From: Hyphomicrobiales bacterium
Lineage (GTDB): Bacteria; Pseudomonadota; Alphaproteobacteria; Rhizobiales; Xanthobacteraceae
Length of the DNA stretch: 10,435 nucleotides
NCBI GenBank assembly: GCA_016201085.1
Contig: JACQDO010000400.1
Location: 1 to 10,435, forward strand
Reading direction: 5' to 3'
Part shown: positions 1 to 5,991 of the stretch, in pieces
How positions within the stretch are numbered: position 1 is the first letter of the stretch
Layout of the letters: each line of letters begins with the position of its first letter
Position numbers and translations under genes: made by a program
The notes under the pieces: generated by a model
The model's database searches: none
Seen by the model: the letters and a program-made list of their open reading frames with translations, nothing else
What the model was told of the DNA's origin: nothing

Positions 1-708
1 ACCGTGGATGCCGCCAACAACATGCAGACGGTTGCCTCGGTCAGCGCAAAACTGACCGATGCCGGACAGGAGATACGCCGCGGCGTCGATCACTCGACCC
101 AGATCGCACGTCAGGCCGTGGCGCGGGCGGGCGAAGCCAACCGCATTATGCAGGATCTGACGGCGGCCGCCGCTCGTATTGGCAAGGCGGTCGATCTGAT
201 CGGCACCATCGCCTCGCAGACCAATCTGCTGGCGCTCAACGCCGCAATCGAAGCGGCGCATGCCGGCGAGACCGGCAAGGGCTTCGCCGTGGTCGCGCAG
301 GAAGTGAAGATGCTGTCGAATCAGACCACGGAAGCGACGCGCGAGATCGCCGAGTGTATCGGCAAGGTGCAGTCGACCACCAAGACCGCGGTCGAGGGCA
401 TCGAAGCGATCGGCGTGATCATCAACGAGATCGACCAGAACACCGGCAAAGTCATGCAGGCGGTTATCCAGCAGACCGTCGCCCACGAGGAAATCGCGCA
501 GAGCGTCAACCATACTTCGTCCGGCATCCGCGACATCACCAGCGCCATGCGCGATGTCACCGAAAACGCCGTCGAAACCGAGAGCTATGCCGCCACGACC
601 ACGGTGGCATCGAGCCAGTTGCTCGAGCAGTCGCACACGCTGGCGACCGATGTGCAGGCTTTTCTGCTCACCTTGCGGCGCGGGGCATTCGACGACAAGG
701 CGGCTTGA
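1..708 (+). CDS. Methyl-accepting chemotaxis protein, C-terminal signalling part (5' end outside window)
   Basis: This is the cytoplasmic end of a chemoreceptor, which relays ligand binding to the CheA/CheW complex. The reading frame is open from base 1, so the sensor, membrane and HAMP parts lie to the left of the window. About 235 residues remain. The conserved hairpin tip is clear at roughly residues 65-105: [17 protein letters not shown], followed by [16 protein letters not shown]. Amphipathic heptad-like helices flank it on both sides, as expected for the antiparallel four-helix bundle. Methylation-type Glu/Gln/Ala/Thr runs are present. The protein ends [15 protein letters not shown], with no CheR/CheB-tethering pentapeptide of the NWETF type. 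The family is certain. The stimulus cannot be inferred because the sensor domain is missing. No chemotaxis partner gene is seen nearby. Confidence 0.95.
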   Translation, partial: TVDAANNMQTVASVSAKLTDAGQEIRRGVDHSTQIARQAVARAGEANRIMQDLTAAAARIGKAVDLIGTIASQTNLLALNAAIEAAHAGETGKGFAVVAQEVKMLSNQTTEATREIAECIGKVQSTTKTAVEGIEAIGVIINEIDQNTGKVMQAVIQQTVAHEEIAQSVNHTSSGIRDITSAMRDVTENAVETESYAATTTVASSQLLEQSHTLATDVQAFLLTLRRGAFDDKAA

Positions 709-752
709 GCGGCCCGGCATTCGGCACAGCCAAATGCTTCCTCGCGTCAATG

Positions 753-774
753 GCCGGCTAAAACTATCGCCGGC
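753..774 (+). terminator. Possible weak terminator hairpin after the chemoreceptor gene
   Basis: Two GCCGGC hexamers (753-758 and 769-774) can pair around a 10-base AT-rich loop and are followed by ATTCTTG. The stem is short and the U-run poor, so this is only a candidate. The rest of the 155-base gap before the next gene holds a TTGTCA (779-784) without a convincing -10 box. Confidence 0.3.
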
Positions 775-863
775 ATTCTTGTCAAGCCGCAGGATGAATG
801 GGGCAATTCCCCGCAAGCGCGAAACGCTGCAAACAGAACAATTGCGCGCTTCAGGGGGGCACC

Positions 864-1616
864 ATGCCGATTTCACGGTTTTTCGGGCGCGCTGCCGCGT
901 CTGCGCTCGCGTGCATGCTGGGCGCCGGCCAAGCCGGCGCCCAGAACTATCCGGTGCGCGACAACAAGGGCTTCGCCGCCACCGACTTCAAAACCATCGC
1001 GATTGTTGCCTCGAGCCCGGAAGCATTGGTCACCGGCAACGGCAACCCCGCCAACAGTCTTGCCGACGTTATCAAGCTGGCCCAGGGCAAGCCGCTCAAT
1101 TTCGGCAGCGCCGGCGTCGGCAGCGGCTCGCATATTGCGGCCGAATATTTCTTCAAGGAGTTCGCCAAAATTCCGGTGACGCACGTTCCGTTCCAGGGCG
1201 GCGCGCCGGCGATCAACGCCACGATCGGCGGTCAGATCGATTTGATGGCGACAACACTCGGCGGCGGCGCGGCCGCCCAGATCAACGGTGGCAAGCTCAA
1301 GGGCCTGGCGAACGCAAGCAGCAAACGCGCGCCGGTGGTGTCCAATGTGCCGACCTATGCCGAAGCCGGCTATCCGAATTTCGAGGCCGCCTCATGGGTC
1401 GGCTTGTTCGCACCGGCCGGCACCAGCCTGGAGTTCGTCGCCAAGCTGAACGCGACCATCGAAGAAGTGATGAAGGACCCGCAGATTCAGCAAGAGCTCA
1501 CATCGATCGGCTTCGATCCGATTTACGGATCGCAGAGTCAGGCGGAAACCTATTTCCGCGCCGAGGTGGAAAAGTGGGGCAAGATGGTCAAGGCGCTGAA
1601 TCTGTCGATCAAGTGA
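864..1616 (+). CDS. Bug/TctC-family periplasmic solute-binding protein, internally shortened
   Basis: Proteins of this family bind carboxylates in the periplasm and deliver them to tripartite tricarboxylate transporters. I chose the ATG at 864 because AGGGGGG lies just upstream and a signal peptide begins at once: basic MPISRFFGR, a hydrophobic stretch, then a likely cut at AGA/QN. The later family blocks are present: LNFGSAGVGSGSHIAAEYF, HVPFQGGAPA, IGGQIDLM, and the SNVPTYAEAGYPNFEAASW block with the following FAPAGT. The first-lobe blocks normally found after the mature N-terminus are absent: the VPFxxGGxxD loop, the NRPGAGG motif and the DGYTLL strand. The sequence jumps from QNYPVR (about residue 35) to DNKGFAATDF. 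The product is 250 residues against a usual 320-330, so roughly 80 residues seem deleted in frame. It probably cannot bind ligand normally. No TctA/TctB membrane genes are nearby, which is common for Bug proteins. A start at 798 would add an unlikely leader. Confidence 0.85.
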   Translation: MPISRFFGRAAASALACMLGAGQAGAQNYPVRDNKGFAATDFKTIAIVASSPEALVTGNGNPANSLADVIKLAQGKPLNFGSAGVGSGSHIAAEYFFKEFAKIPVTHVPFQGGAPAINATIGGQIDLMATTLGGGAAAQINGGKLKGLANASSKRAPVVSNVPTYAEAGYPNFEAASWVGLFAPAGTSLEFVAKLNATIEEVMKDPQIQQELTSIGFDPIYGSQSQAETYFRAEVEKWGKMVKALNLSIK

Positions 1617-1633
1617 GGCGGGGCGCGCTTGAG

Positions 1634-1846
1634 TTACAAGTCGTCGGGACTGAGCCCAGTATGTTTTGCGATGCGCGCAAGCATGCGCGGACCGATCTCA
1701 TCGCTATCGTGGAAGGCGAAGACGTAGTCAGGGAAGTCTTGTCTTTGCAACGTTCGGTGTGAGCCAGTTTGTCGCTTGACAGACCAGCCAATCCGCAAAA
1801 GCGTGTCGAGTACGCGCCGCGCTTTTGCTGCCGGCCAGCGGCTCAT
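1634..1846 (-). CDS. hicA: HicA-like mRNA interferase toxin
   Basis: This 70-residue protein resembles HicA toxins, small double-stranded-RNA-binding-fold ribonucleases that cleave mRNA when free of HicB. Visible features are an N-terminal helix (ARRVLDTLLRIGW), then VKRQTGSHRTL with the conserved catalytic histidine in the GSH motif, then a strand FAFHDSDEIGPRMLARI and the usual ending KHTGLSPDDL. Its ATG overlaps the stop of the upstream hicB in an ATGA, so the two are translationally coupled. The gene converges with the binding-protein gene, leaving only 17 bases between the stop codons and no terminator. The order here is antitoxin first, toxin second; many hic loci are reversed. Assignment is by motif and context, and activity is inferred. 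Confidence 0.82.
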   Translation of the reverse strand: MSRWPAAKARRVLDTLLRIGWSVKRQTGSHRTLQRQDFPDYVFAFHDSDEIGPRMLARIAKHTGLSPDDL

Positions 1847-2046
1847 GCAGCTTCAAATAATTTCGCGATTTCGCGAGGCAGGGGTTCGCCGTTATCAAGT
1901 CGATCGGCGATTATGCGCAGCGCCAAGGCTTTCACTCTGGAACTGGCCTCGGCTTCGGTTGCGCCATAGGCCATCACACCAGGAAGCGCCGATACTTCGG
2001 CAATCCATCGGCCGTCGCCTTCGCGTTCGGTTTCGATTCCCAGCAT
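1843..2046 (-). CDS. hicB: HicB-like antitoxin, minimal form
   Basis: This 67-residue protein fits the HicB N-terminal, degenerate RNase-H-like fold that neutralises HicA by direct binding. It shows a charged first strand (MLGIETEREGDGRWIAEV), the typical SALPGVMAYGATEAEA block, and then a helix SRVKALALRIIADRLDNGE. It ends PREIAKLFEAA with no room for the C-terminal ribbon-helix-helix or helix-turn-helix domain found in longer HicB proteins, so autorepression by direct DNA binding is doubtful. The start at 2046 keeps the standard N-terminal strand; the ribosome site upstream is weak. The gene overlaps hicA by four bases. It lies 92 bases downstream of the ArsR-family gene on the same strand, so it may have its own promoter in that gap or rely on read-through. 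Confidence 0.82.
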   Translation of the reverse strand: MLGIETEREGDGRWIAEVSALPGVMAYGATEAEASSRVKALALRIIADRLDNGEPLPREIAKLFEAA

Positions 2047-2065
2047 TAGGATCGCTCAATCTTCC

Positions 2066-2088
2066 GAATATGGATACCAACAATATTC
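2066..2088. promoter_or_regulatory. Inverted repeat upstream of hicBA (candidate operator)
   Basis: GAATAT (2066-2071) and ATATTC (2083-2088) form a perfect inverted repeat with an 11-base spacer. It lies 20 bases upstream of the hicB start, in an AT-rich gap within GC-rich surroundings. It could be an operator for the toxin-antitoxin genes or a site for the adjacent ArsR-family repressor. No binding protein can be named from sequence alone. Confidence 0.4.
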
Positions 2089-2120
2089 TTAGCTTTCACG
2101 AGCAATTAGGGCAATGGCGC

Positions 2121-2151
2121 ACGACTGGCGCAGTAAAATCAGCGCCGTCGT
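2121..2151 (-). terminator. Stem-loop over the end of the ArsR-family gene
   Basis: On the + strand, ACGAC (2121-2125) and GGCGC (2127-2131) pair with GCGCC (2142-2146) and GTCGT (2147-2151). This gives a 10-bp stem with one bulged base and a 10-base loop that contains the gene's stop codon. It is positioned to end the thioredoxin-arsR transcript, but no U-run follows on the - strand, so intrinsic termination is uncertain. Confidence 0.4.
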
Positions 2152-2489
2152 GTCTTCTTGCAGAACACGTCGTAGACCGCGCCGATGACGACGCGCGCTT
2201 CCTCGCTGGCGAGCTTGTAATAGATCGCCTTGCCGTCGCGCCGCGTCGACACCAATCCGTCGGCGCGCAATCGCGCAAGCTGCTGCGACACCGTCGGCTG
2301 GCGCAGATTGAGCAGCTCTTCCAGTTCGCTCACCGACTTCTCGCCCTCGGCCAGAATGCAGAGCATCAGCAGACGGCTCTCATGCGCGAGAGCTTTGAGA
2401 AACTCGCTCGCGCGCTTTGCGTTGCCGGCGATACGTTCGAGATCGTGCGAGCGATCGCGACTATCGGCGTGTTGCATATCCATTCGCAT
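2139..2489 (-). CDS. ArsR-family repressor, BigR/SqrR (persulfide sensor) type
   Basis: This is a 116-residue winged-helix repressor. The ArsR core is clear: LKALAHESRLLMLCIL, then SVSELEELLNLRQPTVSQQLARLRADGLV (recognition helix about 63-76), then the wing STRRDGKAIYYKL. Of the family's metal-binding motifs the ELCVCDL type is absent. Instead there are exactly two cysteines, Cys44 and Cys110, 66 residues apart. That matches, from memory, the Cys41/Cys107 pair that senses persulfide in SqrR and the equivalent pair in BigR. The gene follows a SoxS-like thioredoxin gene by 36 bases, a pairing reminiscent of soxS/soxR of sulfur oxidizers. It therefore probably represses its own unit and releases it when sulfane sulfur accumulates. 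The start could be residue 1, 3 or 5, all Met, and the ribosome site is weak. The effector is inferred. Confidence 0.85.
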   Translation of the reverse strand: MRMDMQHADSRDRSHDLERIAGNAKRASEFLKALAHESRLLMLCILAEGEKSVSELEELLNLRQPTVSQQLARLRADGLVSTRRDGKAIYYKLASEEARVVIGAVYDVFCKKTRRR

Positions 2490-2525
2490 ACCAACGATCG
2501 ATGAAGCGGCGTATGAATACAGCCA

Positions 2526-2981
2526 TCAGTCGGTCGCGCGCAATGTTTTTCGCAGCAAATGCACGCGTTCCCCACCTGTTCTGGAACTTTCGAGCGACTT
2601 AATCAATACACCAAGCAGGCCCCAGAAATGATCGTCGCCGGGATAGCCGCGAATACGGCCGATTTCACGCCCGTTATCGACCAGGACGAACAGCGGCGTG
2701 AGTCGTTCAACCGCGATGAAGTCAAGATCGGAAGGCAGCGCGGCCGCGATGTTAACGCGGCGTAACGGCGCGCGCGCGCCTTCCTCGGTCTTGTCATAAA
2801 CGGGCGCGATCTCGCGATCGAAGGCTTCGCACCAGGCACAGCCTGCCTGTTCGAACATGATCAGCTCGGCGGCGCGAGCGCCGGCATAGCTCGACGCTAT
2901 GAAAAGCGCGCCGAGCAGCGCGGCGCGAGAAATAAATTTCAACGGAGAAACGTTGCGCGACAATTTCATCCCCTTTGTCAT
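2526..2981 (-). CDS. Periplasmic SoxS-like thioredoxin-fold protein
   Basis: This 151-residue protein has an N-terminal signal or anchor sequence (basic SRNVSPLKFISR, then AALLGALFIASSYAG) with a likely cleavage after ARA, so it acts in the periplasm. The mature part opens AELIMFEQAGCAWC, with the redox pair Cys48-Ala-Trp-Cys51. The helix EAFDREIAPVYDKTEEG follows, then a cis-proline at TPLF (Pro96), then FVLVDNGREIGRIRGYPGDDHFWGLLG. These blocks match the SoxS group of thioredoxins, which reduce disulfides of sulfur-oxidation proteins. No other sox genes are in the window. A second in-frame ATG lies four codons in. An AAAGGGG between the two ATGs would suit an even later TTG, so the exact start is uncertain. 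It leads the two-gene unit with the ArsR-family repressor. Confidence 0.78.
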   Translation of the reverse strand: MTKGMKLSRNVSPLKFISRAALLGALFIASSYAGARAAELIMFEQAGCAWCEAFDREIAPVYDKTEEGARAPLRRVNIAAALPSDLDFIAVERLTPLFVLVDNGREIGRIRGYPGDDHFWGLLGVLIKSLESSRTGGERVHLLRKTLRATD

Positions 2982-3015
2982 GCGCGATGACAGCGTAACA
3001 AATGCAGCGATGCTA

Positions 3016-3043
3016 AATATATCACAGAAATAGAATATGTCTA
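3016..3043 (-). promoter_or_regulatory. Candidate sigma-70-type promoter of the thioredoxin-arsR unit
   Basis: Read on the - strand, TAGACA (3038-3043) is followed after 16 bases by TATATT (3016-3021), which would start transcription near 3009 and leave a leader of about 28 bases before the thioredoxin gene. The spacer is unusually AT-rich, with ATAT at both ends, and would be a natural operator position for the ArsR-family repressor. Predicted by eye. Confidence 0.45.
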
Positions 3044-3185
3044 TGCGGCGACGAACCTTAACAAGCCTGCCCTATTTGACCAATTTTCACGAAATGTTGG
3101 TGTGTAATCGCCGCGGCGTGATCGGTTGGGCAGTTGGTGAATGCGTAACGTATCTGCTCGGTTGCATTTGCTGGACAGATGCAAA
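3044..3185. other. Gap between intron 3' end and thioredoxin promoter
   Basis: This is the 3' exon side of the intron insertion. No gene with family features is seen here. It begins, on the - strand, with TTTGCATC, which would directly follow TTTCAT once the intron is removed and so restores the T-rich tail of the upstream terminator. Confidence 0.5.
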
Positions 3186-3230
3186 ATCGGCATAGGGGCG
3201 TGGAGGTCATGCCCCCACGTCCCCTGCCAC
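3186..3230 (-). ncRNA. Group II intron domain VI with branch-point adenosine
   Basis: On the - strand, GGC-AGGGG pairs with CCCCT-AT-GCC and an inner CGTGG pairs with CCACG. This leaves an unpaired A eight bases from the intron's 3' end (base 3193 on the + strand), the position expected of the lariat branch point. This spacing independently supports the 3' boundary at 3186. Confidence 0.75.
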
Positions 3231-3262
3231 ACCACCCGGCATGCGGGTCCGCACCGGGCGGT
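3231..3262 (-). ncRNA. Group II intron domain V (catalytic core)
   Basis: On the - strand, ACCGCCCGG pairs with CCGGGTGGT (9 bp). An upper TGCG/CGCA stem closes a GACC loop, with a two-base TG bulge on the 3' side, giving a 32-base hairpin. Positions 3-5 read CGC with the central G in a G-U pair. This is the catalytic triad form I associate with class IIC introns, rather than AGC. The hairpin begins 14 bases after the maturase stop codon. Confidence 0.85.
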
Positions 3263-3276
3263 TTGATGGGTTGAGG

Positions 3277-4635
3277 TTAGCTGGCAAGCAGTGGGACTCC
3301 CAGCTGGTTGAAGAAGGTGTTCGGCAACGCCCTGTTGAGCGCCATCGCCGAGTTGTGCCACCAGCGGCGGCTGTTGCCGGCAACTTTCCTGGCCGCACCG
3401 GCGGGCATTCCGCGAGCGACCAGCTCGCGGTAGATGACCCGACCTCGCTTCCAGTGCTTGAGTTGCACGGCCCGCAGCCGATGGCGGACCCAACCATCGA
3501 TGTCGGCAAGCGCGCCCGGTGCCTCCGTGAGCTGGAAGTAAGCCTTCCAGCCCAACAGGTAGGTTCCAAGCGGCTTGCACATCTGCGCGAGGCTGCGTCC
3601 GGCACTGCGCCGGGTGAGCTCGCGCACGCGCTCCTTCAGGCGTTCGATGGCCTCGGGTGCTACGCGCCGACGGATCACTCGTCCCTTGGCTACCCAGAAT
3701 GAGAAGCCAAGGAACTTGGCTTTGGTCGCGCGTGTCACCTTACTCTTGTTCTCGTTGACGCGAAGCTTCAGCTTGCCAAAGAGCTTGCGCAGCGACGCCA
3801 TCACCCGCTCACCCGCCCGCTGCGACCGCACATAGACGTTGAGGTCGTCGGCGTAGCGCACGAACGCGTGTCCGCGTCGTTCAAGTTCCTTGTCCACCTC
3901 GTCCAGGAGAACATTAGCCATCAGCGGCGAGAGCGGGCCGCCTTGCGGCGTCCCCTCGTGCCGTTCGATCACCACCCCGTTCGCGAGCACACCCGCGTTG
4001 AGGTAGCGGCGGATCAGCCGTAGCACCCGACGGTCCGCGATCCGTTTGACCAACCGTCCCATCAGGATGTCGTGGTTGACCCGGTCGAAGAACTTCTCCA
4101 GGTCGATATCCACCACAACGCTGCGGCCCTCCTGCACGTAGGCCTGCGCGCGACGTACCGCGTCATGCGCCCGCCGTCCGGGCCGGAAGCCATAGCTTGC
4201 ATTCGAGAAGGTTGGATCAAACAGCGGCTGCAGGACCTGCAACAAGGCCTGCTGGATGAACCGGTCGAGCACCGTCGGGATGCCGAGTTCGCGCTCGCCC
4301 CCGCCGGCCTTCGGAATCGCCACCCGTCTCACCGGCTGCGGCTGATAGCGCCCCGCGAGCAGTTCCTCGCGCAGGTGCGGCCAGTGCACACGCAGGTGCT
4401 CGGGCAGTTCTTCCACCGTCATCCCATCGATGCCGGGCTTACCCGCATTCTGTCGAACACGCTTCAGCGCGGCCCGAAGGTTCAGCCGTTCACACGCCCT
4501 CTCCATCAGGTCGCCGGTTCCTGGGCGCTCGTCCCCACTTCCAGCCGTTGGCGCTTCCACACGCAAGCGCGACCTTTGCGGCTTCACCGCGCCGGCCGTT
4601 TGTGCGCTCGGACTTGGCTCCGATTTCTGTGGCAT
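3277..4635 (-). CDS. ltrA: Group II intron-encoded reverse transcriptase/maturase
   Basis: This 452-residue protein helps the intron fold and splice and copies it into DNA. Reverse transcriptase blocks run in order: GIDGMTVEELPEHL (about 68), RRVAIPKAGGGERELGIP (103-120), DRFIQQALLQVLQPLFDPTF (124-143), YGFRPGRRAHDAV, VVDIDLEKFFD with the first catalytic Asp (about 176), TPQGGPLSPL (229-238), and the active site YADD (261-264). The maturase (X) region follows, including SLAQMCKPLGTYLLGWKAYFQL. The tail, with HWKRGRVIYRELVARGM and ALNRALPNTFFNQLGVPLL, is of the type seen in class C proteins. No HNH endonuclease domain follows, so the intron must use an unwound or hairpin target. The ATG at 4635 has GGGGA five bases upstream. 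The first 40 residues are a variable Arg/Pro/Ser-rich extension. No disruption is seen. Confidence 0.93.
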   Translation of the reverse strand: MPQKSEPSPSAQTAGAVKPQRSRLRVEAPTAGSGDERPGTGDLMERACERLNLRAALKRVRQNAGKPGIDGMTVEELPEHLRVHWPHLREELLAGRYQPQPVRRVAIPKAGGGERELGIPTVLDRFIQQALLQVLQPLFDPTFSNASYGFRPGRRAHDAVRRAQAYVQEGRSVVVDIDLEKFFDRVNHDILMGRLVKRIADRRVLRLIRRYLNAGVLANGVVIERHEGTPQGGPLSPLMANVLLDEVDKELERRGHAFVRYADDLNVYVRSQRAGERVMASLRKLFGKLKLRVNENKSKVTRATKAKFLGFSFWVAKGRVIRRRVAPEAIERLKERVRELTRRSAGRSLAQMCKPLGTYLLGWKAYFQLTEAPGALADIDGWVRHRLRAVQLKHWKRGRVIYRELVARGMPAGAARKVAGNSRRWWHNSAMALNRALPNTFFNQLGVPLLAS

Positions 4636-5039
4636 GGCGTCCCCGAGGTGCGTGGGCGTCTCGCCCTTCCCATCATTCGGCCCTTCGCCGCTGCTGTGGC
4701 TACTATGGCCTCTGCTGACTTCTCGCTCCGATGATCTTCTCGATCATCGTCACCCTTTCAGGCGTAAGGCGAGATCTCCCCAGGTAAGAACATCGGCCTT
4801 CGCTGCACGACCGCCGGATCTACGTTGCCTTGCTTTGGTCACGAGAGCTTCGCGGCTTCATGCCCGCTTGCCCTGCTCGGCTCCGCCTCTTATCCGGTTC
4901 CTGTTCGTCGGCCCGCAGCTTCGCTCCCCGCTTCCTTCACGCCGGCCTCACGGAACGACGCTCTGCGGTTCACTTCGCTCGCTGTGACCAGCTCGCGGGA
5001 GAACTTCCACCTCCAAGTCGATGCCCATGCTGGGCGCAC
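4636..5039 (-). ncRNA. Group II intron 5' RNA (domains I-III and maturase leader)
   Basis: These 404 bases, from the intron 5' end to the maturase ATG, carry the structural domain I through III RNA and hold no gene. Visible elements are the 5' GTGCGCCC, the candidate EBS1 at 4856-4861, and a perfect 8-bp hairpin (arms 4729-4736 and 4742-4749, loop of five) likely belonging to a late domain. The full fold was not derived. Confidence 0.7.
4856..4861 (-). other. Candidate EBS1 of the intron
   Basis: AUGAAG on the - strand is complementary, with one G-U pair, to the six exon bases UUUCAU ending at the 5' splice junction (5045 down to 5040). It lies about 180 bases into the intron, flanked by short pairing GC-rich arms that could place it in a loop. 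Inference from complementarity only. Confidence 0.45.
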
Positions 5040-5045
5040 ATGAAA

Positions 5046-5075
5046 GACGCCACGGCTTGTGACAGCCGTGGCGTC
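5046..5075 (-). terminator. Rho-independent terminator hairpin of the catabolic operon; intron target
   Basis: GACGCCACGGCT (5046-5057) and AGCCGTGGCGTC (5064-5075) form a perfect 12-bp stem with a six-base loop, 22 bases after the stop of the last operon gene. On the - strand it is followed by TTTCAT and then at once by the intron. Without the intron the tail would read TTTCATTTTGC, so the insertion splits the T-rich part of the terminator. Confidence 0.88.
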
Positions 5076-5097
5076 CCAGTTTTCGCGTGCGTTTGGC

Positions 5098-5955
5098 TCA
5101 GTTGCCTTGGAACACCGGCTTCTGCTTGGCGACAAAGGCCTCGTAGGCCCGCTCATAGTCCTTGGTCTGCATGCAGATCGCCTGCGCCTGGGCTTCCGCT
5201 TCGATCGCCTCGTCGACGCCCATGTTCCATTCCTGGTGCAGGCACTTCTTGGTCATGGCGTTGGCGAAGGTCGGGCCGTCCGACAGCTGCTTGGCCAGGG
5301 CCTGCGCGTCGGCCAGCACAGTCTCCGGCTCGCTCAGTTTGTTGTAGAAGCCCCAGCGCTCGGCCTCGGCGCCGTCCATGATGCGGCCGGTGTAGAGCAG
5401 CTCCGAGGCGCGGCCGTGGCCGATGATGCGTGGCAGGATAGCGCAGGCGCCCATGTCGGCGCCGGCGAGACCCACGCGCACGAACAGGAAGCCGACCTTG
5501 CTGCGCGCCGTGCCGACGCGCAGATCGGACGCCATGGCGATGATCGCGCCGGCGCCGGCGCAGATGCCGTCGATGGCCGCGACGATCGGCTGCGGACAGG
5601 CGCGCATTTCCTTGACCAGTTGACCCGTCATGCGCGTGAAGGCCAGGAGGCCGGCCATGTCGTCCTTGCGCTGCATCTCCACCAACGGGCCGATGATCTC
5701 GTGCACGTCGCCGCCGGAGCAGAAGTTGCCGCCGGCTCCGGTGACCACGATGTTCTTGATGCCGTCGGCGTATTGCAGATTGCGGAACAGGTCGCGCAAC
5801 TCGGCATAGGATTCGAGCGTCAGCGGGTTCTTCCGTTCCGGCCGGTTCAAGGTGATGGTCGCCACCTTGCCCTCGACGCTCCAGAGGAAATGCTTCGGCT
5901 TGTAGGTGGAAAAATCCAGTCCGGCGGGATTAAATCGCTTGGCCGTATCGTTCAT
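5098..5955 (-). CDS. Crotonase-superfamily protein (enoyl-CoA hydratase family) lacking both hydratase glutamates
   Basis: This 285-residue protein with a crotonase fold acts on a CoA thioester. It has the N-terminal strand [22 protein letters not shown], the oxyanion-hole region [12 protein letters not shown] (about 76-87), and the second block [20 protein letters not shown] (129-148). Aligning the ASD aspartate (144) with rat crotonase places Ile138 and Phe158 where Glu144 and Glu164 of the hydratase should be. Water addition by the classical mechanism is therefore unlikely. An acidic residue, Asp167 in LAGADMGA, lies near the active-site loop. The protein could be an isomerase, hydrolase or C-C lyase for a ring-derived intermediate. 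It is last in the operon, 36 bases after the dehydrogenase gene, and ends just before the terminator. Family placement is firm; the reaction is not known to me. Confidence 0.9.
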   Translation of the reverse strand: MNDTAKRFNPAGLDFSTYKPKHFLWSVEGKVATITLNRPERKNPLTLESYAELRDLFRNLQYADGIKNIVVTGAGGNFCSGGDVHEIIGPLVEMQRKDDMAGLLAFTRMTGQLVKEMRACPQPIVAAIDGICAGAGAIIAMASDLRVGTARSKVGFLFVRVGLAGADMGACAILPRIIGHGRASELLYTGRIMDGAEAERWGFYNKLSEPETVLADAQALAKQLSDGPTFANAMTKKCLHQEWNMGVDEAIEAEAQAQAICMQTKDYERAYEAFVAKQKPVFQGN

Positions 5956-5991
5956 GGTTCTCGATCCTCTCGATCACTGCTGTTGTTGGAA

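Larger units (their letters stand above)
3186..5039 (-). mobile_element. Complete group II intron, probably class IIC, inserted after a terminator
   Basis: This is a self-splicing retroelement of about 1,854 bases on the - strand. The 5' end is GTGCGCCC (first base complementary to 5039), fitting the GUGYG consensus. The 3' end is GCCGAT, last base at 3186, fitting the usual AY ending. Both catalytic RNA domains V and VI and an intact maturase gene lie in the right order. The 5' exon is a perfect hairpin followed by TTTCAT, the arrangement that class IIC introns target. AUGAAG at 4856-4861, in a possible small loop of domain I, can pair with UUUCAU (one G-U pair) and is a candidate EBS1. The intron points the same way as the catabolic operon, so it is presumably transcribed by read-through of that terminator. 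Ends are accurate to about one base by consensus. Confidence 0.88.

Noticed and set aside
779..807. TTGTCA-17-GGCAAT as promoter of the binding-protein gene
   Set aside because: The -10 hexamer is too far from consensus to support a call.
798..863. Upstream ATG at 798 for the binding protein
   Set aside because: It would put 22 non-hydrophobic residues before a good signal peptide, while the ATG at 864 has a strong ribosome site.
554..1762. A 402-codon + strand frame spanning the chemoreceptor end and the binding-protein gene
   Set aside because: It runs out of frame through two recognised genes and its Arg/Pro/Ser-rich composition is typical of a shifted frame.
3041..3276. Open frame on the - strand running from the maturase region into the thioredoxin upstream region
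   Set aside because: It covers the catalytic RNA domains V and VI and the intron boundary; no protein motif is present.
3241..4734. Several + strand open frames across the intron
   Set aside because: All are antisense to the maturase gene and structured intron RNA, with no ribosome sites or motifs.
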